A stretch of 64,000 bases of DNA from Corynespora cassiicola. Its lineage: Eukaryota; Ascomycota; Dothideomycetes; Pleosporales; Corynesporascaceae. The notes under the pieces were generated by a model. It saw only the letters and a list, made by a program, of their open reading frames with translations. It was not told the DNA's origin and did not search any database. Numbering within the stretch: position 1 is the stretch's first letter; every line of letters begins with the position of its first letter. The position numbers and the translations under genes are program-made. Shown in pieces: positions 45,438 through 54,426 of the stretch. The stretch is taken from contig JAEUWY010000001.1 of NCBI GenBank assembly GCA_022059125.1, positions 806,001-870,000 on the forward strand, in the 5' to 3' direction.

Positions 45438-48400
45438 CTAAACGGCATTGTCCACATCTTCGCTGTTCCGCATTTTAAATCCAGTGGAAACCTTCTTAAT
45501 GTGTGGCGGTCGTGCTGCCGTACTCCCTCTTCTAGACCCTCCGTTCCCGTTAATGATATGAAGATCATTCTTCGCCTCACTCCTTGCTGTAGTTCGGCTT
45601 GTTACAGGAAAAAGGCCAGCACCGCCGAGGTAGCTCTCAACGCTGGGCCTTCCACGGGTATCTGCAACACTCCTTCCTGCAGACATTATATGTTCGAATG
45701 AGTGCATGTAGTCGGTCGCCTTGTCGTTTTCGAGCTCGTTGTGCTTGGACCTTTTCCTCCGACTCCACTTGGTGAAGCGTAGTTTCTTTTCACGGAAGAA
45801 ATCGCTGATGGCGTCAAACGATAAAGCAATCGCAATGAAAGGGATCGAAAAAGCGAGGCCAATGCCAAACATGTATTGTGATACCCACGCAATCGGAAGG
45901 GAGGGCTCCTCACCGCCTGGCCGATGTGGAAATTCTTCGATATTGATGGCGAAAAACGAGGAGATAAAGCTGAGGGGCAAGAATATAATTGTAACTATGG
46001 TGAAGACCATGATTGTCTGGCTCTGGCGCGCAGTGCCAGCTGCTTGGTCTCGTGCAAAACGAGCTTCGAAGGCGTTAGCGTGCTTCTGCTTCAGATCAAG
46101 TAAGTCAGTGATAGACTTGTAGATGCGCTCGGCCTGCTTGTCCATCCGTGCAAGATCTTTGATGTGCATGTCTATGGTCTTGAGTTGCTCGGTGAAGCGA
46201 TGGGTAACATCCTTTTGCCTTTTATGTTCCTCTAGGTAGATGGCTTTAATGCTATCTTGAAGGCCGGGAAGCACGCTCTTTTGATCCTCGAGGACCTTAT
46301 GAATCATGTTCAGTTCGTCCCTGATGTCTTTGATCTCAGCCAAGAGTTTAGTTTCTTTGCCAATATCAAGGAGGTTATCGACAAAGAGAGGGGCATGTGC
46401 TGGCTCATTGTCTTCGAAAGGAAAGTGTTCCTCATCGATAGGAGGATCGGCGAGGGCATGCGTATGTGAGTGCGCAATCCTGCGATTTTGGTGCGCGAGA
46501 TTTCGGCCTTCAGCTTCAAGATGGCGCGAGAAACGATTGGAGCGGCGGTGGTGCTGGAGCCAGGCAGAGGCTTTCTTCGATGCAATGTCAAACTCCTTGA
46601 AGAGGATACTCTCCTGATCAGTGGCATTACCAATGGTTGATTCAAACATATCCATGAATTGGTAAGTCTCATCGCCCATTCTATGGCGGTCAAAGAGTCC
46701 ACTACACCTCCCAGTAATCATCATTGCGAGATCGTATACGGAGTTCACCCGGTCATGTGTTTTGCTGTTTATATCTTCAATGATTCCGTCGAGCACATTC
46801 AGGGGGTCGTTCTTAGGCTGTTGCCATCGCTGTGGAAAGGCTGTGACTATGATATCTTTGCCCAAAACCCACATCCAGAGCTGATCGACCATGAAAATTT
46901 TCGGGTCAACGCCGCTCTCCTCGGGAGTCATACCATTACATTGGTATCGATATACGACCTGGTCCGTGTCGCGTGATTCGGTGTCGATGTTATGGTAGAA
47001 GAATTGGTCAAGTGTTCTGCGTACATGCAAAGACACCGAAGACGGTGACAAATGAGCGCGCAGAAGCATTTCGTCATAGGTTGATGCCCTTTTCAAGCCG
47101 ACTCGAATGCTTCCCCCTTCTCTTTTTTGCAGCTCCTTCATGTGCTGGGCTCGCTTGATAGCAGCTTGCATTTCGCGCCTCTTCGTGTTGGTTTCAAAGT
47201 GCAGGTACGGCATGAAAGTGAAGATGTTTCCTTTGGCTGTCTGTGTCGATTCTTTCCGCCCGGGGCTACCTGGGGATCGCAGGTGCCCACTACTTGTTAA
47301 TGGCATGCCGCTCTTTCGCCTTGCATGATGGTCCGGGGTATGGTTTCCCGATCTCCCGCCCGCCTGCCGTGAACCACCCCACTTTGGCGTCTTCTTCGTT
47401 TTTTCCCTTGTCTTACCAAACTCCTTGCGATCTTTGCCCGACACTGAGCCAGTAGTCCAGTCGGTCTGGTCGGTGCTCATGGTGCCGGATCTGACGGGCG
47501 GACCTTTTGGTAGAGGCGATGAAGGACCCTCGTGAGCACTAGCAGCTATGATGCCCAACGCGTCTGCATTAGTGACATTGATACGCGGGGCACCATGCTC
47601 TGCGCTGTCTGAGAGGTCAGACTCGTCCAGAGTCTTCGCGGCGCGTGGGGTAATCTGGCAAAGTGGTCTCATGAAATGAGAATGAACTTGCTGACCGCGA
47701 TGCTGGTGACCGAAGGATCGTTCGAGTGCTTTGAAGCCTTCAACATCATTTGCTCCCTCTTCGATGAAGGCCTTGGTAAGAAGAGCCTCGACCCATGCCA
47801 TATTGTTTGCAGGCAAATGGACCCATCTGAAGTCAGTAGCTTTCGAATCCTTAGGCAGGATACTGATGGCAGGCTTCCTGTTGTTGGTCGAATCGCGCCC
47901 ATACAGCAATTCGTAGACGGTCCGCTTGGTCACCTTGTTGTTATTGTGAAAATTGCCAAAGTCGACGATAGTAGCATTGAAGCCTTTGCATGCGCCCAAG
48001 GCATCCTCGCTAAGAGTGTCGACATTGTTGGAAGGCGCAAGTATGTTGACAATCTCCTTGTGCTTGTTCTGGGCGGCGCGCAGGAAGGGGGTGATGCCGA
48101 ACGTATCTCTTGCTGTCCGCTTGATATCCTTTCGCTGCAGCAGATGCTTGACGACATCGACGTTGCCTTCCTGGGCGGCAATGTGCAGCGGCGTCATGCC
48201 GTTCAGTAGCTTTGCGTTCAGCATCCCGCCGGCTGTATGGACTCTGCGGGCTTCCTCTTCCAGGAGCATTTGGACAATGCGCACGCTCCCCTGTCTACAG
48301 GCGTAGTGCAGCGCAGTCCAGCCACCATCGCTCTCGGCCCTGATGTCGGCCTTGTAGTGCAGGAGCAGCTCGACGATGTCGTCGCGACCGTGGGCGACGG

Positions 48401-49112
48401 CAAGATGCAGCGCGGACTTGTCTCTGAACTCGACAGCGTTGATATTGGCCTTGGGGCCCTTGGGCCGTGTGAGCAGCATCTCGCACAGCTCCTTTTTGCC
48501 CGTGGACGCGGCCCAGTGCAGCGGGGTGCGCTGGGTCTCGTCCTGGCCGTCGGGCCCATCCAGGGCAATGCTTGTCCTCAGCAGCGTCGCAATCACATCG
48601 CGTCCCCAGTTGCAGTGCTTGTCGGCAGCCAGGTTGTGCAGCACGTTGCGGCCCTGGTTGTCCTTCTTGTTGACGTCGGCGTTGCATCGCAACAGCTCGT
48701 TCAAGATATGCCAGTAGTTCCTCCAGGCGGCCGTCATAAGGGCGGTGCGGCCCTGCTTGTCGGCGACGTCCTTGTTCCCGCCAAACTTGAGCAGCAGTTG
48801 CACGATGCCGACGTAGTTCTTGTCAATGGCGCGCAGCAGCGGCGACACGCGCCCACCCAAGGCCCCGTCGGGCGGCGCACCGTTCCTCAGCAGGTATTCC
48901 GTCATGAAGCTGTTCCCACGCTCGGCGGCGCGCATGAGGCCGATGCGCAGCAAGTGGCCGCCAGGCTGCGGCTTCGCTCGAGCGTCTTGGAGAATGGCCA
49001 CGGCATCTTCGTTCCTGGCGTCCTCGATGGCCTTGAGGAGGCGTGGTTCGGCGCGCGCATGCTGCTCGGAGTGGGCGCCATCGCTGGAGCGCGACGGTGA
49101 ACGTGGAGCCAT
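45438..49112 (-). CDS. Ankyrin-repeat protein with CorA-like membrane domain
   Basis: One exon, 1224 residues. The N-terminal third (about 50-390) is a stack of ankyrin repeats, for example DKQGRTALMTAAWRNYWHILNELLRCNADVN, TPLHWAASTGKKELCEMLL and GMTPLHIAAQEGNVDVVKHLL. A long disordered Ser/Arg/Lys linker follows (about 500-650). The C-terminal part contains LHFETNTKRREMQ, a long coiled-coil-like helix (KDVTHRFTEQLKTIDMHIKDLARMDKQ) and two hydrophobic helices (about 1033-1055 and 1078-1098) typical of CorA-type Mg2+ channels. The signature GMN after the first helix is here AIN (SSFFAINIEEF), so ion selectivity is doubtful. Such ankyrin-CorA fusions are common and uncharacterised in moulds. 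Confidence 0.85.
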   Translation of the reverse strand: MAPRSPSRSSDGAHSEQHARAEPRLLKAIEDARNEDAVAILQDARAKPQPGGHLLRIGLMRAAERGNSFMTEYLLRNGAPPDGALGGRVSPLLRAIDKNYVGIVQLLLKFGGNKDVADKQGRTALMTAAWRNYWHILNELLRCNADVNKKDNQGRNVLHNLAADKHCNWGRDVIATLLRTSIALDGPDGQDETQRTPLHWAASTGKKELCEMLLTRPKGPKANINAVEFRDKSALHLAVAHGRDDIVELLLHYKADIRAESDGGWTALHYACRQGSVRIVQMLLEEEARRVHTAGGMLNAKLLNGMTPLHIAAQEGNVDVVKHLLQRKDIKRTARDTFGITPFLRAAQNKHKEIVNILAPSNNVDTLSEDALGACKGFNATIVDFGNFHNNNKVTKRTVYELLYGRDSTNNRKPAISILPKDSKATDFRWVHLPANNMAWVEALLTKAFIEEGANDVEGFKALERSFGHQHRGQQVHSHFMRPLCQITPRAAKTLDESDLSDSAEHGAPRINVTNADALGIIAASAHEGPSSPLPKGPPVRSGTMSTDQTDWTTGSVSGKDRKEFGKTREKTKKTPKWGGSRQAGGRSGNHTPDHHARRKSGMPLTSSGHLRSPGSPGRKESTQTAKGNIFTFMPYLHFETNTKRREMQAAIKRAQHMKELQKREGGSIRVGLKRASTYDEMLLRAHLSPSSVSLHVRRTLDQFFYHNIDTESRDTDQVVYRYQCNGMTPEESGVDPKIFMVDQLWMWVLGKDIIVTAFPQRWQQPKNDPLNVLDGIIEDINSKTHDRVNSVYDLAMMITGRCSGLFDRHRMGDETYQFMDMFESTIGNATDQESILFKEFDIASKKASAWLQHHRRSNRFSRHLEAEGRNLAHQNRRIAHSHTHALADPPIDEEHFPFEDNEPAHAPLFVDNLLDIGKETKLLAEIKDIRDELNMIHKVLEDQKSVLPGLQDSIKAIYLEEHKRQKDVTHRFTEQLKTIDMHIKDLARMDKQAERIYKSITDLLDLKQKHANAFEARFARDQAAGTARQSQTIMVFTIVTIIFLPLSFISSFFAINIEEFPHRPGGEEPSLPIAWVSQYMFGIGLAFSIPFIAIALSFDAISDFFREKKLRFTKWSRRKRSKHNELENDKATDYMHSFEHIMSAGRSVADTRGRPSVESYLGGAGLFPVTSRTTARSEAKNDLHIINGNGGSRRGSTAARPPHIKKVSTGFKMRNSEDVDNAV

Positions 49113-49592
49113 GGCTCAGCGCCTACATGGCCTGGAATGCTGTGTCGCGTGAGCGCCGGGGGGCTGATTGCTGCCCCAGAATGTGCCTTGAGGGACCTCG
49201 TCTTCGCAGTGCCGTGTTAGTGGCCTCCGTCCAGGCGCCAAAACTTTGGCCTAGGCCAAGCCATGGATGGAGCCAGCGGCATCACGTGCGATCGACGCCG
49301 TCTAGGCCCTCCGCGTGCATGTTTGTGTCTGTCGGACGCGTCTGGCGCGCGTCTGGCGCGCATCGGGGGGGGGGGGGGGGGGGGGGGCATCTGGAGGCGG
49401 TCAGGACGCGCATACGTGCGCGACGGAGAGTGTTGAGCGCTGCGGCCCACCGACATCGACGAAGCCTCGTGCCAACTCACGAGCCGCCCGGCACAGCCGT
49501 CTCGACCGGGGTGACGTAGCGCTCGATCACTCTGCTGGGTACATGTGCCTGCAGCCGCACCATCGTCCCGTTGCCAGCGCGAGGGCTGGAAT
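49113..49592. other. Divergent spacer with poly-G tract
   Basis: 480 bp between divergent starts. It has an 11-bp tandem (GTCTGGCGCGC twice, about 49340-49361) followed closely by 23 consecutive G at 49365-49387. No gene. Confidence 0.5.
49365..49387 (+). repeat. Poly-G tract, 23 G
   Basis: An uninterrupted run of G on the plus strand in the divergent spacer. Length may vary between isolates or be affected by assembly. Confidence 0.9.
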
Positions 49593-50852
49593 ATGGAGTC
49601 CCGGGAAAAGCACTCCTTCTCGGACGCACCCAAGCCACTGCCGGTACAAGCTGCATCGTCTACGGTACATGTGTACGGACTGCGGGTAGCTACCTTTATA
49701 TCTATCTACAGCCTGGTCCTCGTCTTCGGTCGCCATGCACACACCATGCCGGGCCTCACAAGCGCAGACCTGTCCGCCTACACCAGCTCCGTCTTCATCC
49801 CATTCATCCACCAGTTTGGGACCAGGGGCGTGCCGCTGGTCAAGGCCAGCATCCACGGCTCCGACTTTGACCTGCCCGTAGACACGGGCTCCACGGGGCT
49901 ACTCATCGGCGCACCGCTGCTACCAGACGTGGACCCGTCCGAAGGCACGCCGGCGTACGAGTATCTCACAAGCAGCAACATCCTGTACAACGGTCGACTA
50001 GTCCATGTTGCAATCACCTTCCATGCATCTACCGAGTGGTGCACGACGGCAAAGGTCCCGGTGCTTGTAGTAGACAAGAGTTGGGTGTGTCCATGGTACA
50101 ACCCCAAAAAGGACGCCTTCGACTGCCCGCCTAGCCGCGATGGGAGGCTGCCAACCCCGAGGGACACGTCCAAGATCAGCTACATGGGCGTCGGATTCGG
50201 AAGAAACAAGCCAGGAGATGGCCAGCCTGCCGGTGTGCCCAGGGGGAACCCATTCCTAAACATTGCTTCCGTCAATGGGGAGGCGGTGCCTCCTGGCTTA
50301 CTACGGACGGGATACACGGTGTCGACCGAGGGCATCCAGCTCGGCTTGACGGCGGCCAACACAAGGGGCTTCGCCTGGATCGACCTCGAGCCAGGCGTTA
50401 CGCACGACGAGGACCCGCGCGATTGGGCCATGGTCAACATGTCCTTTAGTATCGACGGCAAAGCCAAGAACCACGGCCCTGCCCTGATTGACACGGGGAT
50501 CCCGCAAATGTACATTCGCGCAGCCGAGGGTGTCTCCATCCCCAACATCACCATCCGCAACCCCAACCCGAAGGGCATGGCCAAGTTTGTGCGCCGGATC
50601 CAGCCGGGCACGAAGATCACTGTCGGGTTCCCTGCGCTCGATGCGTCCATGGTGGCGGGATACTCGTTCCAAGCGGGCGAAGGATCGCAAATGGAGCCGA
50701 GCCATGTCGTCCCCGAGCGGCAAGGGTCTCCGCCGTTTATCAACACAGGGCGGAACTTTCTTTTTGGCTACCAGGTAGCCTTCGACGCCGACGGCGGGCG
50801 GTTTGGCTTCCGTGCGTCGCCCATCAAACACCCCTCTTCTTCTTCTGATTAG
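49593..50852 (+). CDS. Aspartic-protease-like secreted or type II membrane protein
   Basis: One exon, 419 residues from the ATG at 49593. The N-terminus has a single hydrophobic segment (VATFISIYSLVLVFG, about residues 32-46) preceded by about 30 polar residues, so it reads as a signal anchor more than a cleaved signal. Two DTG triads occur: VDTGSTGLLIG near residue 105 and ALIDTGIPQMYI near residue 309, the arrangement of pepsin-type bilobal proteases. Conserved Gly-rich flaps are weak, and the second motif continues as IPQ rather than the usual S/T, so activity is uncertain. The family is widespread in moulds as uncharacterised proteins. A later ATG at 49746 would remove the hydrophobic segment. 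The 3' end lies 40 bp from the convergent UPF0303 gene. Confidence 0.65.
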   Translation: MESREKHSFSDAPKPLPVQAASSTVHVYGLRVATFISIYSLVLVFGRHAHTMPGLTSADLSAYTSSVFIPFIHQFGTRGVPLVKASIHGSDFDLPVDTGSTGLLIGAPLLPDVDPSEGTPAYEYLTSSNILYNGRLVHVAITFHASTEWCTTAKVPVLVVDKSWVCPWYNPKKDAFDCPPSRDGRLPTPRDTSKISYMGVGFGRNKPGDGQPAGVPRGNPFLNIASVNGEAVPPGLLRTGYTVSTEGIQLGLTAANTRGFAWIDLEPGVTHDEDPRDWAMVNMSFSIDGKAKNHGPALIDTGIPQMYIRAAEGVSIPNITIRNPNPKGMAKFVRRIQPGTKITVGFPALDASMVAGYSFQAGEGSQMEPSHVVPERQGSPPFINTGRNFLFGYQVAFDADGGRFGFRASPIKHPSSSSD

Positions 50853-50892
50853 AAGCGAATACGATGCCCAGCCCGGCAGGCCGGCCCTCGTG

Positions 50893-51432
50893 TCATTTGA
50901 CCGTCATGCTGCGCATGGGACTCCGAAAGCCGTCTCTCAGTTCCTTGTACTCTTCGATGGCCTTGACCACGACGCCGTGGGCCTGGTCGCCGTCCAGGCC
51001 AGCCACGACAATGGCACCCACGACGCCCTCGACGCCCTTGACGAAGACGGGGTAGCCGCCCCCCTCGCACGTGTACCTGCCCTTGTCGTCGGCACCGAGG
51101 CCGTAATAGTCGGCAAAAGCCCTCTCGTCCCCAAATCTGCATGCCATATACCACGTCGAGTGTCCCCACCGGAGCACGGTTGCTCGCTTGCGCTGGACCC
51201 ACGTCTCGTTGTCGGGCATCATGCCAGGCATCGACGGCGAGTGGAAAAGGACCTGGTTCGACGAAAGCGAGATGTGGATGATGGCCGGCGCGTCGGCGGT
51301 GCGGAGCGCATTGCGCAGGATGTTGCCGATGACCCAGGCGTGTTCGCACGTGAAGTGGGAAAAGGTGAAGGATCGCTCCTCGCGGCCCAGGTCGTCGAGG
51401 GACCGCGTGGGCGACGGCAGCGAGTCGAGCAT
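50893..51432 (-). CDS. UPF0303 / HbpS-like (DUF336) protein
   Basis: One exon, 179 residues. Members of the GlcG/HbpS-like superfamily bind small molecules or haem, but fungal members are uncharacterised. The sequence follows the UPF0303 pattern: FTFSHFTCEHAWVIGNILRNAL, APAIIHISLSSNQVLFHSPSMPGMMPDNETWVQRKRATVLRWGHST, ADYYGLGADDKGRYTCEGGGYPVFV and GVVGAIVVAGLDGDQAHGVVVKAIEEY. No signal peptide. The length of about 170 fits the family. A TATATA lies 88 bp upstream of the ATG. Confidence 0.85.
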   Translation of the reverse strand: MLDSLPSPTRSLDDLGREERSFTFSHFTCEHAWVIGNILRNALRTADAPAIIHISLSSNQVLFHSPSMPGMMPDNETWVQRKRATVLRWGHSTWYMACRFGDERAFADYYGLGADDKGRYTCEGGGYPVFVKGVEGVVGAIVVAGLDGDQAHGVVVKAIEEYKELRDGFRSPMRSMTVK

Positions 51433-52155
51433 GTTTGGGTCGTCAAGGATTTGGGAGGGCTAGCAGCACGGTTGGAGAGGTGGAGGATAGTAGATGATGC
51501 GAAACGATGGCCGGGCGGGTATATAACTGAAGCGTGCTATACATGCAGGGATGGCGGTGGACAAAGGACGTTGGAGGGCCGGTGGGAAGCGTCGTGGGGG
51601 GTTGAGGCGAGGCCAGGCCAGACCGAGCCCCTGGTCAAGCCACTGGCCAAGCCACTGTGGCTGGTGCCAGCGCGCACCTGCCCGTCCAGGAGCTACCCAG
51701 ATAGGAAGTTTGTGATGATTTACATCAGGTGTTCGCCGCCTCGCCTCTTCCCGACTCTCCTCTACCTCTTGTGCCACCACCAACTTCTCCGTGCCAGTTC
51801 TCATCCCTCGTCAACCGTCCCCGGGGCCCTCCCCTTTCGTCCTAGTGTCCACCACGCTTCGTGACGGCCCGCCCCGCCCATCTTGTCCTGCGAGTCGGCC
51901 CGAGAGACGCTTAGGGCCTTCGACGTATCCCACTTGCTAGCTTGTGTAAACACATACAACAACGCTCCGTCCGCCATCAGCTTACCTAGACATCGTTTCC
52001 ACGGGCTCGGGTCTCGACTGCCATGTGCTTAACGAAAGTCGGAGATGGAGAAGATAGGACACACCTAGGCACCCTAGGTACGCCCGTGTCGCCAGAGACT
52101 CCTCAATCTTTCCCTTCTCACTCTCCCACCTTGTCCCAATTTCAGCCATCTAGCC
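51433..52155. other. Intergenic
   Basis: 723 bp upstream of both the UPF0303 gene and the O-methyltransferase relic. Two CCTAGG words occur near 52063-52080. The long plus-strand frame crossing the UPF0303 gene is antisense, not a gene. Confidence 0.5.
51520..51525 (-). promoter_or_regulatory. TATA box of the UPF0303 gene
   Basis: TATATA (both strands), 88 bp upstream of the ATG at 51432. Confidence 0.4.
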
Positions 52156-53190
52156 ATGTCCTCTCGCTGCCTTCTCCAACTGTCCGAGGTCATTGGAGAA
52201 AAGAAAAAAAGAAGTCGATGCATACATCCAGGGGAATAATCTCCCTGAACCACCCCTTCGATACCTCCTCCCTCCCCGGCCGACGCTGAGCGTATCATCC
52301 GTCACGGCTTTACCCATCGGTTGTTCATAGAGAAGGAGGACGGCAAGATTGCTCATTCTGTAGCCACGCAGGCCATTGTCAATTTCCCGCATCTCCAAGA
52401 TTGCGTCGAATATGTCATGTACGATTGGAAGTATGCGTCCCATATTACAAATGCAATGGAGAGATAGCCAGGGTCCCAGGATCCAAACGAAAGGGCTTTC
52501 AATGTCTCGCAACGGGTTGACAAGTCCTTCTTTGCCTATCTTGCCGCAAACCAAGATAAGAATCTCGCCACCAGGTTTGCCAATGCCATGTCTTTCTTTT
52601 CATCGGCACCTACCGTGAGCTCTGATTTTGCTGTCGCAGCTGCCGGATACGACTGGTCCCAACACAAGGACGGCACCATTGTAGACGTCGGAGGCAGCCA
52701 TGGGACTATTTCCATCAAGCTAGACGATGCAGTTCCGGGCTTGAAATGTATTATCCAGGGCCGCCCCGAGATCGTCTCGACCGCGCCCATTCGAGAAATG
52801 GCCGGTAAAGTCAACTTCCAGGTCCACGATTTCTTCACCCCACAACCAATCAAGGGCGCGGATGTCTACTTCTTCCGCTGGACCTTTCATGATTGGAGCG
52901 ACAAGTATTGTATCATCATTCTTCGCTCCCTGGTTCTTGCGCTGAGGAAAGACGCGAGAGTGGTTGCTATGGAACACCGGATCCCTGAACCCGATACCTT
53001 GACGCCTTACCAAGAAAAGCCAATTCGTGAATTTGGCATTGCCATGAAACAGATGTTCAATTCAAAAGAGAGGCCGATGTCCGATTGGAGGGCATTGCTC
53101 CGTGGAGCTGACGAAAGATTCTTCTTGAGTGATATCAAAAGGCCTACAGGAAGTCAGCTGGCTATGATTGTCGCCCAATGGACTGGCTAG
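52156..53190 (+). pseudogene. Broken plant-type O-methyltransferase
   Basis: The C-terminal half is a good SAM-dependent class II O-methyltransferase: IVDVGGSHGTISIKL (SAM-binding), VNFQVHDFFTPQP, ADVYFFRWTFHDWSDKYCIIILRSL (the HDW catalytic stretch) and DWRALLRGADERFFL. Upstream in the same frame, DAERIIRHGFTHRLFIEKEDGKIAHSV and DPNERAFNVSQRVDKSFFAYLA belong to the family. Between them is an in-frame TAG (MER-TAG-PGSQDP) where family members usually have an aromatic residue. Further upstream, the normal N-terminus (MSSRCLLQLSEVIG, then KEVDAYIQGNNLPEPP, then FDTSSLP) survives in three different frames, the first shift falling at a run of seven A. About 100 residues of the dimerisation region are missing between FDTSSLP and DAERI. 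Not functional as a whole; a remnant from the ATG at 52588 would lack the N-terminal domain. Confidence 0.8.
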
Positions 53191-53532
53191 ATATCAGCGG
53201 TGATCAATCATGCCTGTGTATGTTGCCATGAGCATTCAGTCGTAGGAAATGATACAGATACAACAGTGTACATCAATGTCAATTCGCCCCTTCCTCGCAA
53301 GTAATGCGTAATTGAGTCATTCAGATTCAAAATTCATTTTTTTCAGATGGATAGAATCACCAGGTTCAAAATACGCATTCACCTCTATTCTGAGCGTAAT
53401 ACCCAAGATTTCGGGTGATACTTTGCTATATTGTCACTCAGGACCAAGCTATTTCATCACTACAGGTCTGAAACGATGGACGAATATAAAACCCATCTGA
53501 TCGTGGTACTACGTTTGGCAACTTGGCTGTAT
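53191..53532. other. Convergent spacer
   Basis: 342 bp between the O-methyltransferase relic and the FNT gene's 3' end. Nothing recognised. Confidence 0.5.
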
Positions 53533-54426
53533 TCAAACGCGATGTGAATCATCCTCGTACATTCTTGGATCATGCACAGATGGTTCGTATCGTCCGTACA
53601 TTACCCACATGGCAAAGCCACAGAATACAGCCCCTCCGACGATGCTCCCAAGAGTGACAGGGATACACGACGCCCAAATGAATTTTCCAACTCCAAAGTT
53701 TGTCCCGTAGAACATGCCAATGGGCACCATGAAGTAGTTTGTGACCGAGTGCTGGTATCCCATGGCGACGAAGGCCCATATGGGGATCCAGATGCCGTAA
53801 ATCTTGGAGGTATTGTCATGACCTTGAATGACGAAGAAAAAGGCAAGGCCAACCATCCAATTGCACATGATCCCCCGGGTAAAGTTGTAACCCCAATTTA
53901 TGTTTACGCGTCTCTCAGTCTGAGTGACGGCATACGAGCTTTGGGCATCAGTCTCCAAGGTATCTGACCACCAGCACAAAACGCCGGCGTAGAAGGGACA
54001 GCCAGCGACATTGAAGACATAGCTCATGATCCAGTTGCGCGCCAGGTCTTATAGCGTTATCCTTCTTCTCAGCATTGCATACGCCATGACGAACATGTTG
54101 CTGGTGCTCAACTCGAGGCTGGTAAGAATGATGACCACAAATCCGATTGGAAATGTAAAAGAGGCGACGAACATGTCCATTGCCGGATTGCTGGATCGTA
54201 GGCCTGGTGAGCCTCCATTGACGACGAGATCAAATGCAGAGCCGAGGGAGATGAAGACTCCGCCAAGGAATGACTTTACGATGAGATCCACCCATGTCAG
54301 TCTGGTTTTGGCGACACCCGCCTGCTCTACGAGTGGCAAGGTTTCCGGAGGTGTATGCGAGCCTACTAGCGATGTGAGGTTGGGCGGGGCAAGCGTCTTC
54401 TGCTCGCGTTCTTCCATGATGGCCAC
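53533..54426 (-). pseudogene. Formate/nitrite transporter (FNT family) with one in-frame stop
   Basis: A six-helix pentameric channel family that moves formate, nitrite or related anions. From the ATG at 54426 the frame reads LTWVDLIVKSFLGGVFISLGSAFDLVV, GSPGLRSSNPAMDMFVASFTFPIGFVVIILTSLELSTSNMFV and AMLRRRITL. It then hits TAA (54049-54051) and continues in the same frame as DLARNWIMSYVFNVAGCPFYAGVL, FTRGIMCNWMVGLAFFFV, IWIPIWAFVAMGYQHSVTNYFMVPIGMFYG and GKFIWASCIPVTLGSIVGGAVFCG, to a normal end. The frame spans 298 codons including both the internal and the terminal stop, close to family length. The key His (YQHSVTN) and constriction regions are intact. A short intron covering the stop would also remove conserved residues, so a nonsense change is the better reading. 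A CAA-to-TAA change would fit RIP. Confidence 0.8.

Noticed and set aside
50803..51864. 353-codon plus-strand open frame
   Set aside because: It runs antisense through the UPF0303 gene, which has clear family motifs, TATA box and normal length.
54004..54095. An intron hiding the stop in the FNT gene
   Set aside because: The available GT...AG pair would remove conserved RRITL-DLARNW residues, so a nonsense codon is simpler.
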